A DNA stretch of 64,000 nt from Acanthacorydalis orientalis (GCA_034766995.1 CM068315.1:38304318-38368317), one strand, 5' to 3'; positions 1 through 14,881 are shown, numbered from the stretch's first letter. Numbers and translations: made by a program. Notes: a model not told the origin generated them from the sequence alone.

Positions 1-229
1 AGGAAGAAATGAACCCGTCTTGAAAACAGGCAAACGTTTTTGATGCGCTACAGGTGTAACAACATTGTATATAACAGTAACAAAATCAATAAAACGAAAA
101 CGTAACAATAAACGATTTATATTATTCATATAAATGCATATGCATGCAAACGTAGTATGATTACCAGAATGGTAATAAAATACAAGGACGGAAGGGAATA
201 TTTTATATTGACCAACCAATCAATGCGCG

Positions 230-230
<1 letters not shown>

Positions 231-303
<73 letters not shown>
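231..303. repeat. (TA)n microsatellite
   Basis: About 73 bp of alternating TA with one TTTA interruption near 271. Confidence 0.98.
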
Positions 304-306
<3 letters not shown>

Positions 307-809
307 TTTTATAAATATTATAATAGAATTATTAAAATTGAAAAAAATATTTTTACTTAATTTGATTATATAATTTCGTATTGATAAACCATTCAAGATA
401 TTCTTACTTTTTCCATCGACAAATGTATACAAATTCAGCACAGAATTCTATTGAAAACATAAAAATTCAATAAAAAACCATCAACTTATTTTTCTAAGAA
501 CTACTAACATGTTTACAATTTGTGAATATTATATAAGAATGAATACTTCGCTTCGCCTTAAATATATTATTCGTAATTTGTAAAATAATGAAATTAAATA
601 AAAGTATCTTTGTAAAGACCTTAATGAATTCAAATCTTAATGTTTTCACATTGAGAACCTAAAATATTGTTAAATGGAACTTCTAGATAAATTATGTTAA
701 GAAATATATTATCAGCCAACATTTAAAGTCACGCAGTAGCTAATCTAAAATTTTAAGTTTTTTATATGTGTGTCTACTAATTTGATGGTTTTTATCCCAA
801 TGAATAATT

Positions 810-913
810 TGAGTAGTTATCTGCCTAAAATAGTTTCAAATTTTCAGCCACCATCAAGTAGCTTGTTGATATATTTCTATAGCAATAAACTACCTGTGGG
901 TGATAACTACTCA
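810..913. repeat. Short element with 12-bp inverted ends
   Basis: TGAGTAGTTATC at 810-821 is matched perfectly by its reverse complement at 902-913. Further in, the arms share a weaker stretch around TAGTTT. The 104-bp unit has no coding potential and could be a tiny MITE or a chance hairpin; no target-site duplication is obvious. Confidence 0.5.
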
Positions 914-1305
914 TATTTTAATTGTCTAATTTAATTTTAATCGCATGATCAGTGTTTCCATAAAAAGAAGGATTTCTTCGATTAAATCCAAACTATACTG
1001 AATACCACAGGAATGATTTAAGTATACAAGGCAAATATGCAAGATTTCATTATTTTCTTTAAATTTTCCCGTGCGATTTTATCAATCATCTCACTAAATT
1101 TGATCATATCAGATAAGACACTTTTCGAAATCTTAGCCTATCTGAACATTATGTTTGTTCTCAAAACAAATAAATCATATTACTGCTTTAATATACAGTT
1201 AGGTGAGTGAAAGTTATTTACAAGAATCGACAGATTGGATCTGGCAAAATAATATATAAAGTATATTTAAAACTCATTTACTCTTAATCTCTCGAAATAT
1301 TAGAG

Positions 1306-2370
<1,065 letters not shown>

Positions 2371-2868
2371 TATTAGAGGATACTAAAAACAATTAAAATA
2401 TGATATAATGTTTTCAGCACACTTTTTATTAAAAATAAAAAAAGAAATATTTCTATAAATATAATTTGACTTATGAGTCTACAGCTGAATTAAATTTTCG
2501 CTATAGTTCTATATATACATACTTCAAAATATAAGCCAAAATGTAATTGTGGATAATTTTATAAATTTTATATACATTTACAACAATTAAATACTCGGTT
2601 CACAAATTAGTTCACGAATTTACGAATTTATGTTTGTATCGTTTTAAATTTCTCATTGTGACTTACCAACTTTGTATAACACAATAACCGCAATTTGATT
2701 CTCTTTATGACCTGATTTCAAGTGTATAGATCGACGTACACCAACGACTAACTACTTGAATAATTAAAGTTACAACTTTTGAATAATATACATTATAGGT
2801 AACTACTATATGCATTTATTTAGTTTAAGTAGTATTTCTATTGGCACAGTATTATCTTCAACAAGAAA

Positions 2869-3009
<141 letters not shown>

Positions 3010-3271
3010 ATTTTCTTTACACAACTTCTAACATTTCACGAAAGAAAGGATTGCCTTTTAGAGTGTTAATTCAGGACGAAACTCTAAAATGAATGAATAA
3101 ATTTATGGATGAAATGAAACCAAAATACTTGGTTGAAGCTAATCATATCATTAGCGAATTTATTGACACAAAGTTCGTCGAAAGAACGAAATAGCGATAA
3201 TCAAATGTTTACTTGTAATCATAACTTTTCATAAACAGTTTTCATTACGTCAAATTTTATAATTCATCTCA

Positions 3272-3304
<33 letters not shown>

Positions 3305-3330
3305 CACACACATACATATGTGTATGTGTG
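3272..3330. repeat. (TA)n plus CA/TG tract
   Basis: TA array followed by a CACACATACATATGTGTATG-type stretch that is nearly self-complementary. Confidence 0.95.
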
Positions 3331-4629
3331 TTTATAAAGGAAAGACAGAAGTTTATACAAACAATATTTATTTAATGATTCGATTAATATTCCATTAAAA
3401 ACTGATATTTACATTAATCCCGGCCATATATAAGCAGATCGATTTTCGCTGTATAAATATTGTTAATGTATTTTTTTTATTTGTAACTTCAATTTCATTT
3501 ATTGTGTTTTTGCATTTAAAGTTAGACTGCGTTTAATATATAATAATTATGAATTCTCATCATAAGTTCGGTATTTGCCATCAATTATGAACAAGCTTTA
3601 GTTATATCAATTAATTAAAACAAGTGTAATTAGAAAATGTTTGTGTACATTAAGATTTTTATTAAGTTTACAATTAAAAGTAGACAGTGTACCCTGTTGC
3701 ATTAATATCTTAAAAAGTAAGTTGTTTAAATGAAAAAATAATATTATTTTTTTTGTTCAGAAGAAATGTAAAAAAAATTCAATGTTTCGTATCTGAAAAA
3801 AATAATTAATGTAACAGCATAAAGTACATATGTCAAATTAAATAAATCTACAAAAAAATATCAACTGCTTATAAGTGTTATTGCTTCGTATATTTAGAAG
3901 ATTTATACAATTAATGGTTTACATAATGTAAACAAATTAAAGTTGTTTCGCATCCAGTATTCAATTCTTGAGCGCTCCGTATTGAAGCAATACATAATAA
4001 TCAATAAGTATCTAGCTATAACACACCCTTTCTTAATTGTCCTTTGCACATTATCGCTGAGGAGCGATTGAAATATTCTAAGATATTCTTTGTTTTGTTC
4101 AAATTACGAATTAACAACTGTATATTTATTTCTATTAGCAAAATACTTCATGGGCAATGAAACACACAGGACAAAACTAATTTCGAAAGTAATTATTTAA
4201 ATGTAATTGATTCATTTTCGAAAACAAATTGTTTTATAAATAAGTGTATAACATCAATAAAGTGCACAGAGTTGACTAAGATTTGTGCGAATATAGTATT
4301 TTTTTTTAAAAAAAATAAAATCGTATTGAATTAAATAAACAACTTAGATTACCTTTTAATATTATGTTTATTCATTTCAACAAACTAAAAAAAAATAGAT
4401 TTGATGTTATTTCCGAACTGTTCGCACATTAAGCTTGATTAGAAAATGAAATGACGTGTTTTAATTAAAATTAATACCATACAATTATAATAACCACACG
4501 TTTGAATAACGTTGAATTATTAAAACTAATTAAAAATACTACAAAATGTTAACAAAGTCTTAGGAATAAATTGAAACACGTTCATGTAAAGGTCAGGAAA
4601 TAATTTCTCTTGTTTATATTTTTATTCAC

Positions 4630-4630
<1 letters not shown>

Positions 4631-4695
<65 letters not shown>

Positions 4696-4719
4696 AGAGA
4701 GAGAGAGAAAGAGCGAGAA
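4631..4719. repeat. (TA)n then (GA)n
   Basis: 62 bp of TA run directly into a GA-rich tract. Confidence 0.97.
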
Positions 4720-4982
4720 ACAAGCCCGACGTATGAAATAAAAATTAAATGGGGGAAATGATTAACACAAATAGGATTACTGATTAAATGAAAACATATA
4801 TCTGGATTACAGTAATATTTTAAGCACGTAGTTTCATTTCGAACAAAAAAAGGTACGAAACAAAAATACATTTTCGTAACATAATTTTAATTTAGTGCGA
4901 AAGTTTTTCAGCCACAATATTGCGTTTCAGGACTTTTTTAAAAATTTATTATTTATAATGTGAGCGTATGTTGAATGAACGC

Positions 4983-5007
4983 GCACACACACACACACAC
5001 ACACACA
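4983..5007. repeat. (CA)n microsatellite
   Basis: A pure CA tract of about 12 units. Confidence 0.97.
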
Positions 5008-6571
5008 ATTGAACAAGTGAATGATGCGTTACACAAAAAGTCGTCTTCGTACTTCAGAAACGTAGTTATACATTTTTATATTTGCCACACTGGGCTACCG
5101 TCAGTTTATAAAAGTGGCAGATATTTACTCAACATAGCAGCTATATCTTTTTTATTAGTTCTTAGGATGTTAAAAATTTCTTCGAACTTTTACTCGACTT
5201 CGTCTTAAGAACATGCGCCCAATATCGTTTCGAAGATAAACTTTTGTCTTTTACATTTTACGATTCATTCTTAGTTAGAATTGTAATCGGATAAAAGTAT
5301 TTTTAATTTTTATTCATAAATATGTTCATGATTGTTCATTTTTGTTCATAAATAAATAGTGAAAATAATATATTTATTTCCAAAAAAAAACTATAATATT
5401 TCAGTTCTTTAATCGAATGTAAATGTTTTTTTGTATAATCTATTTTTGATAATTTCAAATATATTCATTTATAATCGGATAATTTTAAATGAATCTTTCG
5501 TTTAATTTAATTTATATTTTTACAAAAATGATGTTACTATTTCAAATATAAATATAATAATAATAGACTTTCATTTTGAAAACTGTTTGATTTAAATGAC
5601 AATACAAGAAGCTTAAAATTTCATTCAACTTTGTCTAATGGCATCTACATATTCCACAGACTCATTTAAACATTTATTCAAAGAGATACACTGTAGATAT
5701 TATTAAATATTACTTTAAAACATCAACATTAAAAAGTAAATCAAAGTATTCTTACAAAACGTTTCTGATGTGACATCAAACAAAACGTTCATATTTCGTA
5801 CCGACATAAAACTTAAAGACGAAACATTATTCGAAAACGAAATGCATATAAATAAATTCTGTTGTATAGGAAATGAGAATTTCATACAATATGTCAAGAA
5901 GATGTGTTTTAGTCTCTGTTTTTTTTTAAAAAAAAAAAGAATCATAATAAAACGGCACAACTTAACATTATTTATTACTGGATTTATTATTGGAACAAAT
6001 CAAATATTAAATTATTTAAATTATACTGTTTTTTTTAAAAAAAAAATGGTACTATTACTGGTAATCAATTCAAGATTTTTTATAAATTTTGGCTTATTAT
6101 TTTTACTAATGAGATAAATTTCAGAATGGCAAGATCTATGAGCTACACATTTCTCATTTCTATTTGAAATCTAACTGAAAAATTTTTCAAAATAGTTTAA
6201 TAATAAAAAAAATTGTTAACTGGTATAATAATTTATATAAATCGAGTAAAACATACTGTAATTGAAAAAATGAAGTAGATTGTGGATTAGATTTTATTTA
6301 TTATTTACTCATTTATTTATTTCAAAAATTGCTTTGCCTTACTAAACATACATTTCTAGTTTTATAAAAGTTTGCTTTATTGGCACATACAATAAAGGAC
6401 ACTTCTCAATAAACGTCGATTGCATAAAAGTTCCTGAAATATTGAAATACATTTCCAATAATAAATTGCAATATATCTAAACGTGCTAACAAAAAAATTC
6501 AATATCATTTCAGTAATATACTTTACAAGTATTACTGCATTGCTACATCTGTTTCAAAATCACTCAATAAA

Positions 6572-6572
<1 letters not shown>

Positions 6573-6604
<32 letters not shown>
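6573..6604. repeat. (TA)n microsatellite
   Basis: Pure TA tract of about 32 bp. Confidence 0.96.
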
Positions 6605-6605
<1 letters not shown>

Positions 6606-8004
6606 CTATAATCGTTGGGTTTCTTTTATATTAAAAAAAAAACAGTATAAAATCATATATCTTGAAAATATATAATTATTTTAATCCATGCATAATTAAA
6701 CTTCTTTAAAGCGACTTATATCAACTATTGATTTTCAAATGTTGATTTATATTATTTAAGCAATTATAAATTATTAATTTTATGCTTTGTCTATTTTTAG
6801 ACAACTCTAATAAACGGGTACGTTGATGCTAAAATGTTTTACAATTTCTACTATCACGTTTTCACATACAACAAAAATGTGCTTTTACAGTATATTTACT
6901 TAACGTAAAAGTATTTTTAAAATATGTTCAAATTTCTTTTTTTAATTGTAATACACGTACCTGATTTTCAAATTTGATAATTGTTTATGTTGTATTCATT
7001 TTTTTGGTAAACACTTAAAAAATTTGTTGTACACTAGAAGACTAAGTTTGTTATGTTATAAAAATGCAGTGGTGATTTATTCTATTCTTCTTCAAATTTT
7101 TACTTATTTTAATAGTACACTGAATAATTGTCAACTATTCAAAAACAAATTATAAACATTTAATTGCTGGCCATTGGTTTCTAAACGTCAAACTATATTC
7201 TGCCATATTGAAATAAATGAATAACGTACACTCATTTTTATTACTACTAATTGTTTTTATACATACTGCTCAGTGTCGTCCTATTATTTAATTATATTTT
7301 TTTATTTAAAAAACGAATACATTTTAAAATGTGTATAAATAATATTAGATGTATTTCGAACAATTATGCTTGTATACAATTTAACTGAGTTTGCTTATGA
7401 CCATCACAGCTTACTCGAACGAACTCGATGCAAAGTTACAAATGCTATAACAACTGATGTACAAATTAGATGGGTGTATTATTGATTAATAACATCATGA
7501 CCATGTAGAACGAACTTTCATCAGAGTTTGTATTAGAAAACAAATTTGAAACGGTGAAATGTTTAATGTTCCCATTTTCGAAATCACAGCAGTGAGTTTA
7601 ATTACAAAGGGGCGAAGAAATAATACATTTTCACAGCTTTGAAATTTTTAAAAAAGACTTCTAACTTCAAATACATTCAGAGAATACATGAATTTATAAA
7701 TAATATTATGAATGATGCTGAAATTAAGAAATTTATATGAGAAATATTGAAAAATTGATTAAAAATAGAAAAAAAGGTGTTCGAAGAATGACAGTACTCT
7801 CTCTTATCGTTTATTGTTTATACATAAAGAATATAATCATATAAATGATTGAAATAGCACTGTACAGTTTCATTTAAATATAATTCTTATCGAAATGCGT
7901 TTATGTAGTAAATTGTCTATGTACAATCAAAATTAGAAAAGATGAGAAATAGCAGATTTTTTTTGGAAAATGTATCAAGCTATCTAGTCCAAATCATCTT
8001 CATT

Positions 8005-8006
8005 TA

Positions 8007-8044
<38 letters not shown>

Positions 8045-8074
8045 CATACATATATATATATATATACATGCATA

Positions 8075-8125
<51 letters not shown>
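8005..8125. repeat. (TA)n microsatellite, interrupted
   Basis: About 120 bp of TA with regular CATA interruptions and one CATGCATA. Confidence 0.98.
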
Positions 8126-8128
<3 letters not shown>

Positions 8129-8269
8129 GATAAGCAAAATCATTTACAACTATTAATTTCACTAGAACAGTATTGAAAATCTGCGCCATTTTCAGTAATG
8201 GAATATAGAAAATTTATAATCTATTTTATATCATTTAGATAATGGATAAGATACATTAATATGAAATGC

Positions 8270-8270
<1 letters not shown>

Positions 8271-8327
<57 letters not shown>

Positions 8328-8349
8328 CATGACAATAAGCACCACAAGA

Positions 8350-8397
<48 letters not shown>
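8271..8397. repeat. Two (TA)n arrays
   Basis: Arrays at 8271-8327 and 8354-8397, separated by about 26 bp of unique sequence. Confidence 0.97.
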
Positions 8398-8399
<2 letters not shown>

Positions 8400-9162
8400 T
8401 AATTATACTTTTTTTGCCCCATGGCTACTTATCTATTGGGCTTGTGTTTTATTAACATTTTTTTTATTAAAATTTGGATCAATTTTAAAAAATATATCGA
8501 ATAAATAAATTAAAATTTAATAATACATGATTTGTCGAAAAAAAATACATTCTTCTTGATTATGTGGTGTAAAAAAAACCTAAATAGATATAGAATAATC
8601 ATTAAATATTGTTAGAATTCACAACTTCACTTTCACTATTGAAATTTCATTGCACATAAACCTCTAGAAAATTGTTTTCTGATAAAAATAATCAATAGTC
8701 ATTTATCATTCTGATTATTGATTATTTTCGTTTCGATGAGGGTGTTATCATATTTATACGTCGCAGTATAGAAAACGAAAAAAGTATGTGTAATTTTTCG
8801 GAAGTGAAATTAATGTTCGAAGGACATTTTTTGTTTATTTTAGAAAAAAAGCTTCAAATCAAAGTTCAAGTTAAAAAAATGCCTACATACTACAAAACAA
8901 TAATATTTATACTATTGATTACAGATATGCTTATTTATAACACTTTTTAGAGAATGAAAATATTTTTTTAATAAAAAAGACAATGTTTAAGTTATTTACT
9001 GTTTCATTTAATAGTTTAGTTTTATATAAATAATAATGGATAAAAGTCACTTAATTTACAGGAAATTCGATATTTCTTTAGAAACAAATTAATGAAACTA
9101 TTCAACAAGTTAATTATGTTTTTCAATGTTTGAATAAACTAGAATAATAACATAGATTCAAA

Positions 9163-9165
<3 letters not shown>

Positions 9166-9219
<54 letters not shown>

Positions 9220-9236
9220 CACATATGTGTGTGTGT
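9166..9236. repeat. (TA)n then TG tract
   Basis: TA array with one TAAATA break, then CACATATGTGTGTGTG. Confidence 0.96.
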
Positions 9237-9649
9237 TGGTGTGTCTTGTACAGCTTTTTCAACTTTAGCGATTTCGTTTATTTTTCGACGTTCGTTAAAG
9301 TTTGATCAGGTCTCGTTGATAGCTACACCTTTAAAGCTAGTAAGACGATAAAGAAAACTCTTACAGGTAATTTTCGAAGTTTTCTTTTATACAGACTACA
9401 CATTTTATTCACAGACTTTGATCCGAGAAAAAAATTGAGAAACAACAAAAAATTATAATTTATGGTCGAAATCTGTAAACTCAAACAATACTTCATGATT
9501 ATTCTATATCTATTTAGTATTCCTTTACAGCACATAAACAAGAAGAAACGAAAAAAATATGATTTTTTTGGTCAATTTTGTTTATTATTAAATTTTAATT
9601 TGTTTAATCAAAATATTTTTTCAACATTAAGATTTTAATAAAAAAAATA

Positions 9650-10918
9650 TTGGGTTAGCCAATAGATAATGTTGGATTTATCGGTACGAAACAGGATCAA
9701 CTTTTTTTAATATACAAAATTTTCTTAAATTATGTACTGACAGTTATAATCAATGAAATTTTTCCATCTTGTAGACAGTTTCATAATAACATCCTCCTAG
9801 AATTTGTTATCGTTTTCAGTAAAAAATCTCGCAACATTCGTTTCATAGGCGTCTAAAGAATCGAAATTTTTCCCATTAAAGGAATTTTACAACGAACGAA
9901 ATAAGTGGAAATCTGATGGTGCTAAGTCCGGTAAACATGGTGGATGAATAAAAACATCCCAGTTAAGTCCTTTCAATTATTGTCGAGTCTATAAAGATAC
10001 GTGCGGCCTCGCGTTCTTGGTGGAAAACTACTCCTTTCCTATTGGCAAATTATGTTTGTTTTTCCTTAATGTTCTTCTTGAGTCTATCAAATTGTGAACA
10101 GTATCAGAATTAACGATTTGATTAAGCGACAAGAACTCATAAAACAGTACCCCTTTCCAATCCCTCATACACATAAAATGATTTTCTTTGGGTGTAAACC
10201 GACTTTAAGAGAAGTTAACGAGTTAGATCCTGGTTTACTCTAATATCTTTTTCGTGTCACATTATTGTAGACATTCGATTTTTCATCACTAATAACAATC
10301 TACTTCAAAAATAGTTCATTATTACGACGTTTAAACAATGAATCGAAACCCGAAATACGATCGATTAAATTTCTTTCACTTAAACTGTATGGAACCCAAA
10401 CATATCGATGCATATTGATGCAAATGGGTCTTAACCCTGGATTTCGATATTCCTAACATTTCAGCAATCTGTCGTGTGATATAACGTGGATTATTTTCAA
10501 TTAGACAAGAGATTTGATCGTTATCAATCTTGATAAATCTGCCAGAGAGTTATCATCGGTAAGACTAACATCTCCAGCACGAAACTTTTTGAATCATCAT
10601 TGCACCATTCTTTCATTCGCAGCACTATCATCATGCACATCAGAAATCTTTTTTGCTGTTTATACTGTATTTTTACTATTGTGGAAATAAAAAAAAACCA
10701 TAATTGTACAAAAATACATCTTGTTGTTCATCTTAAAATCAAGAGAAATACTAAAAAATTAACTAAATATAATGATTTTTTTAAATTACACGTTAAAGTC
10801 TCATCTTTTAGACTGTATATGCGTTTTATGGGTTACGAATTGTCTCTTGTTTTAAAAGCAACAGAAACGTTATTTCACGAAAAACTTATTACACTACAAT
10901 ACTTATTAACCAATCCAA
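9650..10918 (-). mobile_element. Mariner element, full length, decayed
   Basis: A 1269-bp element with TA duplicated at both ends (9648-9649, 10919-10920). The ends are imperfect inverted repeats, TTGGGTTAGCCAATA on the left and TTGGATTGGTTAATA read inward from the right. The minus strand encodes recognisable DD34D transposase in pieces: an HTH region (FKKFRAGDVSLTDD), a VWVPYSLSERNLIDRI stretch, the first catalytic Asp in VISDEKS, NARPHVS of the second motif, and the third in LPDLAPSDFHLF, followed by NSFNGKNFDSLDAYE. Many stops and frameshifts make it inactive. A plus-strand open frame across 10600-10926 is an antisense by-product. Confidence 0.9.
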
Positions 10919-11911
10919 TAGAATGAAAATAAAGTACAAGCATAATAGATCTCGTAATAAGTAGATGGATATCGCGGCAAAGTTTAAATCAAATTAATGG
11001 CTGATTAGCTATTCGATTGACAGCAAAAGTAAATTTTATTTAGAACCCGATTTCGTAATCACATAACAAGTCAACTCAAATAAACGCCTTAACATTTCTG
11101 TACGTTTCTCGTATAATTACAAAAGATTAAAACCATTAAGCGTTCATTCAGCTGGTGTGAAATCATCAGCGATCGACATTAAATGTCAGAATGCTATTTT
11201 TGTGTCTGGGCACAAGTAGCAGCTAGCAAGTTGTCTGATGATTACAAATCGCGAATCGTATGCGAACGTGAAACATAAAACGCAACGTAGACAGGATGAA
11301 AGCGCCGAATTAATTTAAATATTTAACTTGTTTAAAGTCATCTCCTGCAAATTGCTTCTTTTGTAAATAATGATCCCGACGTCAGTGTTTTGGGACATGA
11401 CGGACGAGACCCACTTATGTTACGCTATAGAAATTTCATGGCGCGTTAAAGGGAAACTACCGGTGTATTTTCCCGCGGGAATCTGTTGCATGATAGTTGG
11501 TAACGACAACATACTGTTCGGGTTCGGTTGGAAATGACTAAGAAGTACACGAGCATCGATAACATTATTAAGTTTGTTTATACAAATGAAATATCATCTC
11601 AGAGATAATTCTCGAACAACTACGGATTTAATATAATCAAAACTATTCAGACGTCTTCGTACATGTTTCGAACATTTTATAATTTGATTTTTTTGTTTAA
11701 ACTTAACTCTTCGGAACTTAAATGTGAATACCGTATATACATCTAAATCTATCATAATTTAATATGAAATATTCAAGTTTTTAAACAAACCCTTTTTTTA
11801 ATATCAATATTAAAAATTTTCGAAACTTAAAGTAAAACTAAGTAAAACGTAAGTAAAACTGCATATTAAACTATTTAATGTTTAAAATTTAATTTAATTT
11901 TAAAATTTCAT
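10919..11911. other. Noncoding, with a GC-richer island
   Basis: From about 11090 to 11560 the base composition is clearly less AT-rich than the surroundings and free of TA arrays and transposon signatures. No open frame or splice structure convinces me. It could be a conserved regulatory element. Confidence 0.4.
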
Positions 11912-12722
11912 TAGGTTGGTGCAAAAATTAATGCGGTTTTTAAGTATCGAGTATAATAACACATGTACCAGTTAAAAATTACATTTATTAATGAAAATAA
12001 AGACCACTGGCCTGCACACATTTCTCCCAAAGGGAAACAAGTTTATTTATTCCTACAAGATAGAATTCTGGAGTCCTGGAATTAACAAATTCATCGAAAG
12101 CGCTTTGAGCTGATGCTTGATCTTTGATTTTTTCCTTCTCTCGCAGGAAATTGCTCAAATGTTTAAAAAAATAATAATCTATCGTATACAAATCTGGAGA
12201 ATAATATGGGTAAGGTAATGTTTCATAACCCAGTTCGATTAATTTTTTTAAAGTCAATTGTGAGACGTGTGGTCGGGTGTTGTCATGAAGAAGAATTGGT
12301 CCTCTTCGATTGACTAAGACTGGCCGTAAACGATGCAACTTCTCATGTATTTTTTCAATTTCCTGACAATATTTTTCTGTTGTTATTGTTTCATCAGGAT
12401 TTAAGAAGTTGTAGTGAATGATGCCACTTGCCGACCACCAAACAGTGACCTTAATCTTTTTTTAATGAAGCTTCGGTTTAGGAAACTGTTTTGATGTTTG
12501 TCTTCGATCTAGCCACTGTGATAAACATTTCCGATTGTTGTAGAGAATCTATTTTTCATAACATGACACTGCGATCATGCAAAAAAGTGATCATTTTTAT
12601 TCGGAAAAAGAAGCGCAGAGCAGACTTCGTTTTGCCGCATTGCTTGATGTTCGTTCAGCACATACGGCACCCATTTATCCAGTTTTTTTGTTTTTCCGAT
12701 TAGGCTCAAATATCGAACAATG
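11912..12722 (-). mobile_element. Cecropia-type mariner, 5'-truncated
   Basis: The left (3') end is TTAGGTTGGTGCAAAAATTA followed by the GCGGTTTTTAAGTATCGAG motif shared by the copies at 30874 and 50661. The minus strand encodes the transposase C-terminal half over 11988-12338: LHRLRPVLVNRRGPILLHDN holds the second catalytic Asp, then YYSPDLYTIDYYFFKHLSNF with the third, and it ends at KCVQASGLYFH. This resembles the Hsmar1/SETMAR (cecropia) lineage. Upstream of the C-terminal half only degraded sequence follows, and similarity stops near 12722, so the HTH domain and 5' inverted repeat are lost. Confidence 0.88.
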
Positions 12723-13356
12723 TAAATAATTGTTCAAAAAATAACATTATTATTCGATTAAGAAAAAATGATTTAAGATTTTTACAAAGTTAAATTTAAT
12801 TTGTGGTATTAAATAGAAAACAGAAAAAAATATATGATAGTAATGAATATATTTCTAGCTGAACTAAATGTTAGATTTAAAAAAAATCACACTATAAACC
12901 TGTACTAGAGCAAAAATTTCTGAGATTTAGATATATGTATACGAAATTTTTCATCATACAAGTTATTCATATACTATTTATCGATTTGAATTTATAAATT
13001 TTCTAAGCCATTGCAATTTTTTCTTCAACAACCGAACATCATACTTAGAATTTTAATGAAATTGAATCAAACAAAGTAATGAGAATTACAGAAAGTAATT
13101 TCTTCCAAAAACAAACTTTTACTTTATTTCAATATTTGTAAATAACATAAATACTGCCGATACAATCGAAGAAATAAGTATTCAAAAAAAAGAAAAATAT
13201 TCGTTACGATTTTTTAGCATGTTTTGTTCTAAATGATGTTGAGTCTGTTACTGTCATTGATACCAAAAACCAAGAAGAAATTATAAAATATTTTCAATAT
13301 ATTTACAAATATATTTGTAAGAGGGCAGTGCCCGTGTATGTTTTAATAAATAAATT

Positions 13357-13381
13357 TATATATATATATATATATATATAT
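13357..13381. repeat. (TA)n microsatellite
   Basis: Pure TA tract of about 25 bp. Confidence 0.95.
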
Positions 13382-13764
13382 CATTTCCCATATAAATTGT
13401 ATTAAGAACGAAAATGTGTTTTATTTAAATAAAGTGATATATTTCATAATAAACATATACGAGTAATATGAAGTATTCGTGTATAAAACAATCAAAAAAA
13501 TTTAAAATATCAAATCCATGTCTTTAAGTCAGACAATAGTCTATTATTCATTTATTTTTTTGTTCTATAACCAAAATGAAAAACAAAAATGTTTTAAACA
13601 TGCTACTAAACATAAATCTGACAAGAGATAATCTAATTAAACCTGTTAGTGTTCTTAATATCAGACAAGTACAGATCTATTCGTGTTTTCAGCGATTCTT
13701 TTTATTTTATACTGAAGTAATATATTGTAAGAATTGAAATTTGATACCGAATACGAGGATATGA

Positions 13765-13986
13765 ATCAGAGGTATAGAATCAGAACCAAACGATAGCGAC
13801 ACTTGTTGCAATATCCTTTCAGACACAGGAGACTGCAACAAGCTGATACTAAAATTGAAGATTTACAACCCAATTGGCATTGAATGTTCCAAGATATACA
13901 AGATTGTCATGAACCCAAAAAAGACCAATATTGATTTGTCTAATTGTGTTTTGTTATTTTTTTTTGTATTCAATAGATATTTAAAG
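13765..13986 (+). other. Exon-like open stretch, unidentified
   Basis: A 74-codon open stretch without a usable early Met. Its first two thirds read like ordinary protein (for example ESEPNDSDTCCNILSDTGDC, then LKIYNPIGIECSKIYKIV) before running into a T-rich tail and a stop at 13987. It is preceded by an AG that could be a splice acceptor (ATATGAATCAG). The antisense strand is also partly open. I do not recognise the sequence. It could be an exon, a degenerate transposon piece or chance. Confidence 0.2.
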
Positions 13987-14024
13987 TAGTTTCGTATTTT
14001 ATTTGCATATTAATGAGAGTTATT

Positions 14025-14027
<3 letters not shown>

Positions 14028-14057
<30 letters not shown>
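14028..14057. repeat. (TA)n microsatellite
   Basis: Pure TA tract. Confidence 0.96.
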
Positions 14058-14059
<2 letters not shown>

Positions 14060-14528
14060 TATTAAAACCAACTTTGATTTATAAATAAAATAATTTTATA
14101 CCAACTTATTTTTACATCATCGCCTGAAAATGATTAAATTAAATGAGATAAAAATGTGTTAACGAACTAAGTTTGTAGAATAAATGTGAGAGAATACAAG
14201 TGAATTATAATTCAAAATGAAAAAGAAATAGAAATGGAAATACCCAAAGGCGCAGTTACGTAAAAAGAACAAGACAAAATACAAAAAAGATCATATTTTG
14301 GTACAGCTGAGATTCGAAGAACTGAAAAAAACCATTCATATATAAATTGAGCAATCTTAAAATAATAAGTATGAAATATTCGAAAATGAAATCAATAAAA
14401 TTTTAAACAGCCGATCGACTATAAAAGATATATAAGATTCGTATAAAATTTACAAAGTCATATTTGAATTTTAACTGACAATAGTAACTTCAATTTCCTT
14501 TTGATAACGTTTGAAGTTTTGTGGCGTA

Positions 14529-14531
<3 letters not shown>

Positions 14532-14595
<64 letters not shown>
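14532..14595. repeat. (TA)n microsatellite
   Basis: Pure TA tract of about 64 bp. Confidence 0.98.
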
Positions 14596-14597
<2 letters not shown>

Positions 14598-14767
14598 GAA
14601 CTAAAACCTTTAACGTCTTTTGATGCCGGTTTTTAAAGTAAAACTTTAAATGAAATGTACATAAAAGAATGTGTTTGATGTTAATTTACGAAATCAAAAA
14701 TCTCACAAACTCCCTTGGCGTACATAATACACAAATGTGTTTCGTGCACACAGTTTGCTGGTCGCGG

Positions 14768-14775
14768 TATATAAG
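14768..14775 (+). promoter_or_regulatory. Weak TATA-box candidate
   Basis: TATATAAG sits in a locally GC-richer block (14700-14860). The nearest initiator-like TCAGAC is about 55 bp downstream, too far for a normal core promoter, and no open frame follows. Confidence 0.15.
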
Positions 14776-14866
14776 GGGATGTAAACAGATAGCTGGTGGC
14801 TCTTTTCCGTGAAGGTCACATCAGACAAAATTCGTACAGTATTAAACTTGTTCCAGAAATATACCA

Positions 14867-14881
14867 TATATATATATATAT
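14867..14881. repeat. Short (TA)n
   Basis: TA tract of 15 bp. Confidence 0.9.

Larger units (their letters stand above)
1..1297. other. AT-rich noncoding stretch
   Basis: No gene is recognisable. Open frames over 231-303 are translations of a TA array. The stretch also holds a small inverted-repeat element at 810-913 and ends at the left target-site duplication of the hAT element. Confidence 0.7.

Noticed and set aside
157..360. Open frames made of IYIYIY repeats here and at dozens of other places
   Set aside because: They are translations of (TA)n microsatellites, open in all frames because TATATA lacks stops in phase.
5770..6117. 115-codon plus-strand open frame
   Set aside because: Encoded by A/T runs, rich in Lys, Phe, Ile and Leu, with no recognisable motif, signal or flanking gene structure.
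10600..10926. 108-codon plus-strand open frame
   Set aside because: It lies antisense to, and overlaps the end of, the mariner at 9650-10918.
14768..14826. Second full core promoter
   Set aside because: The TATA-like and initiator-like motifs are about 55 bp apart, so only a weak TATA candidate is reported.
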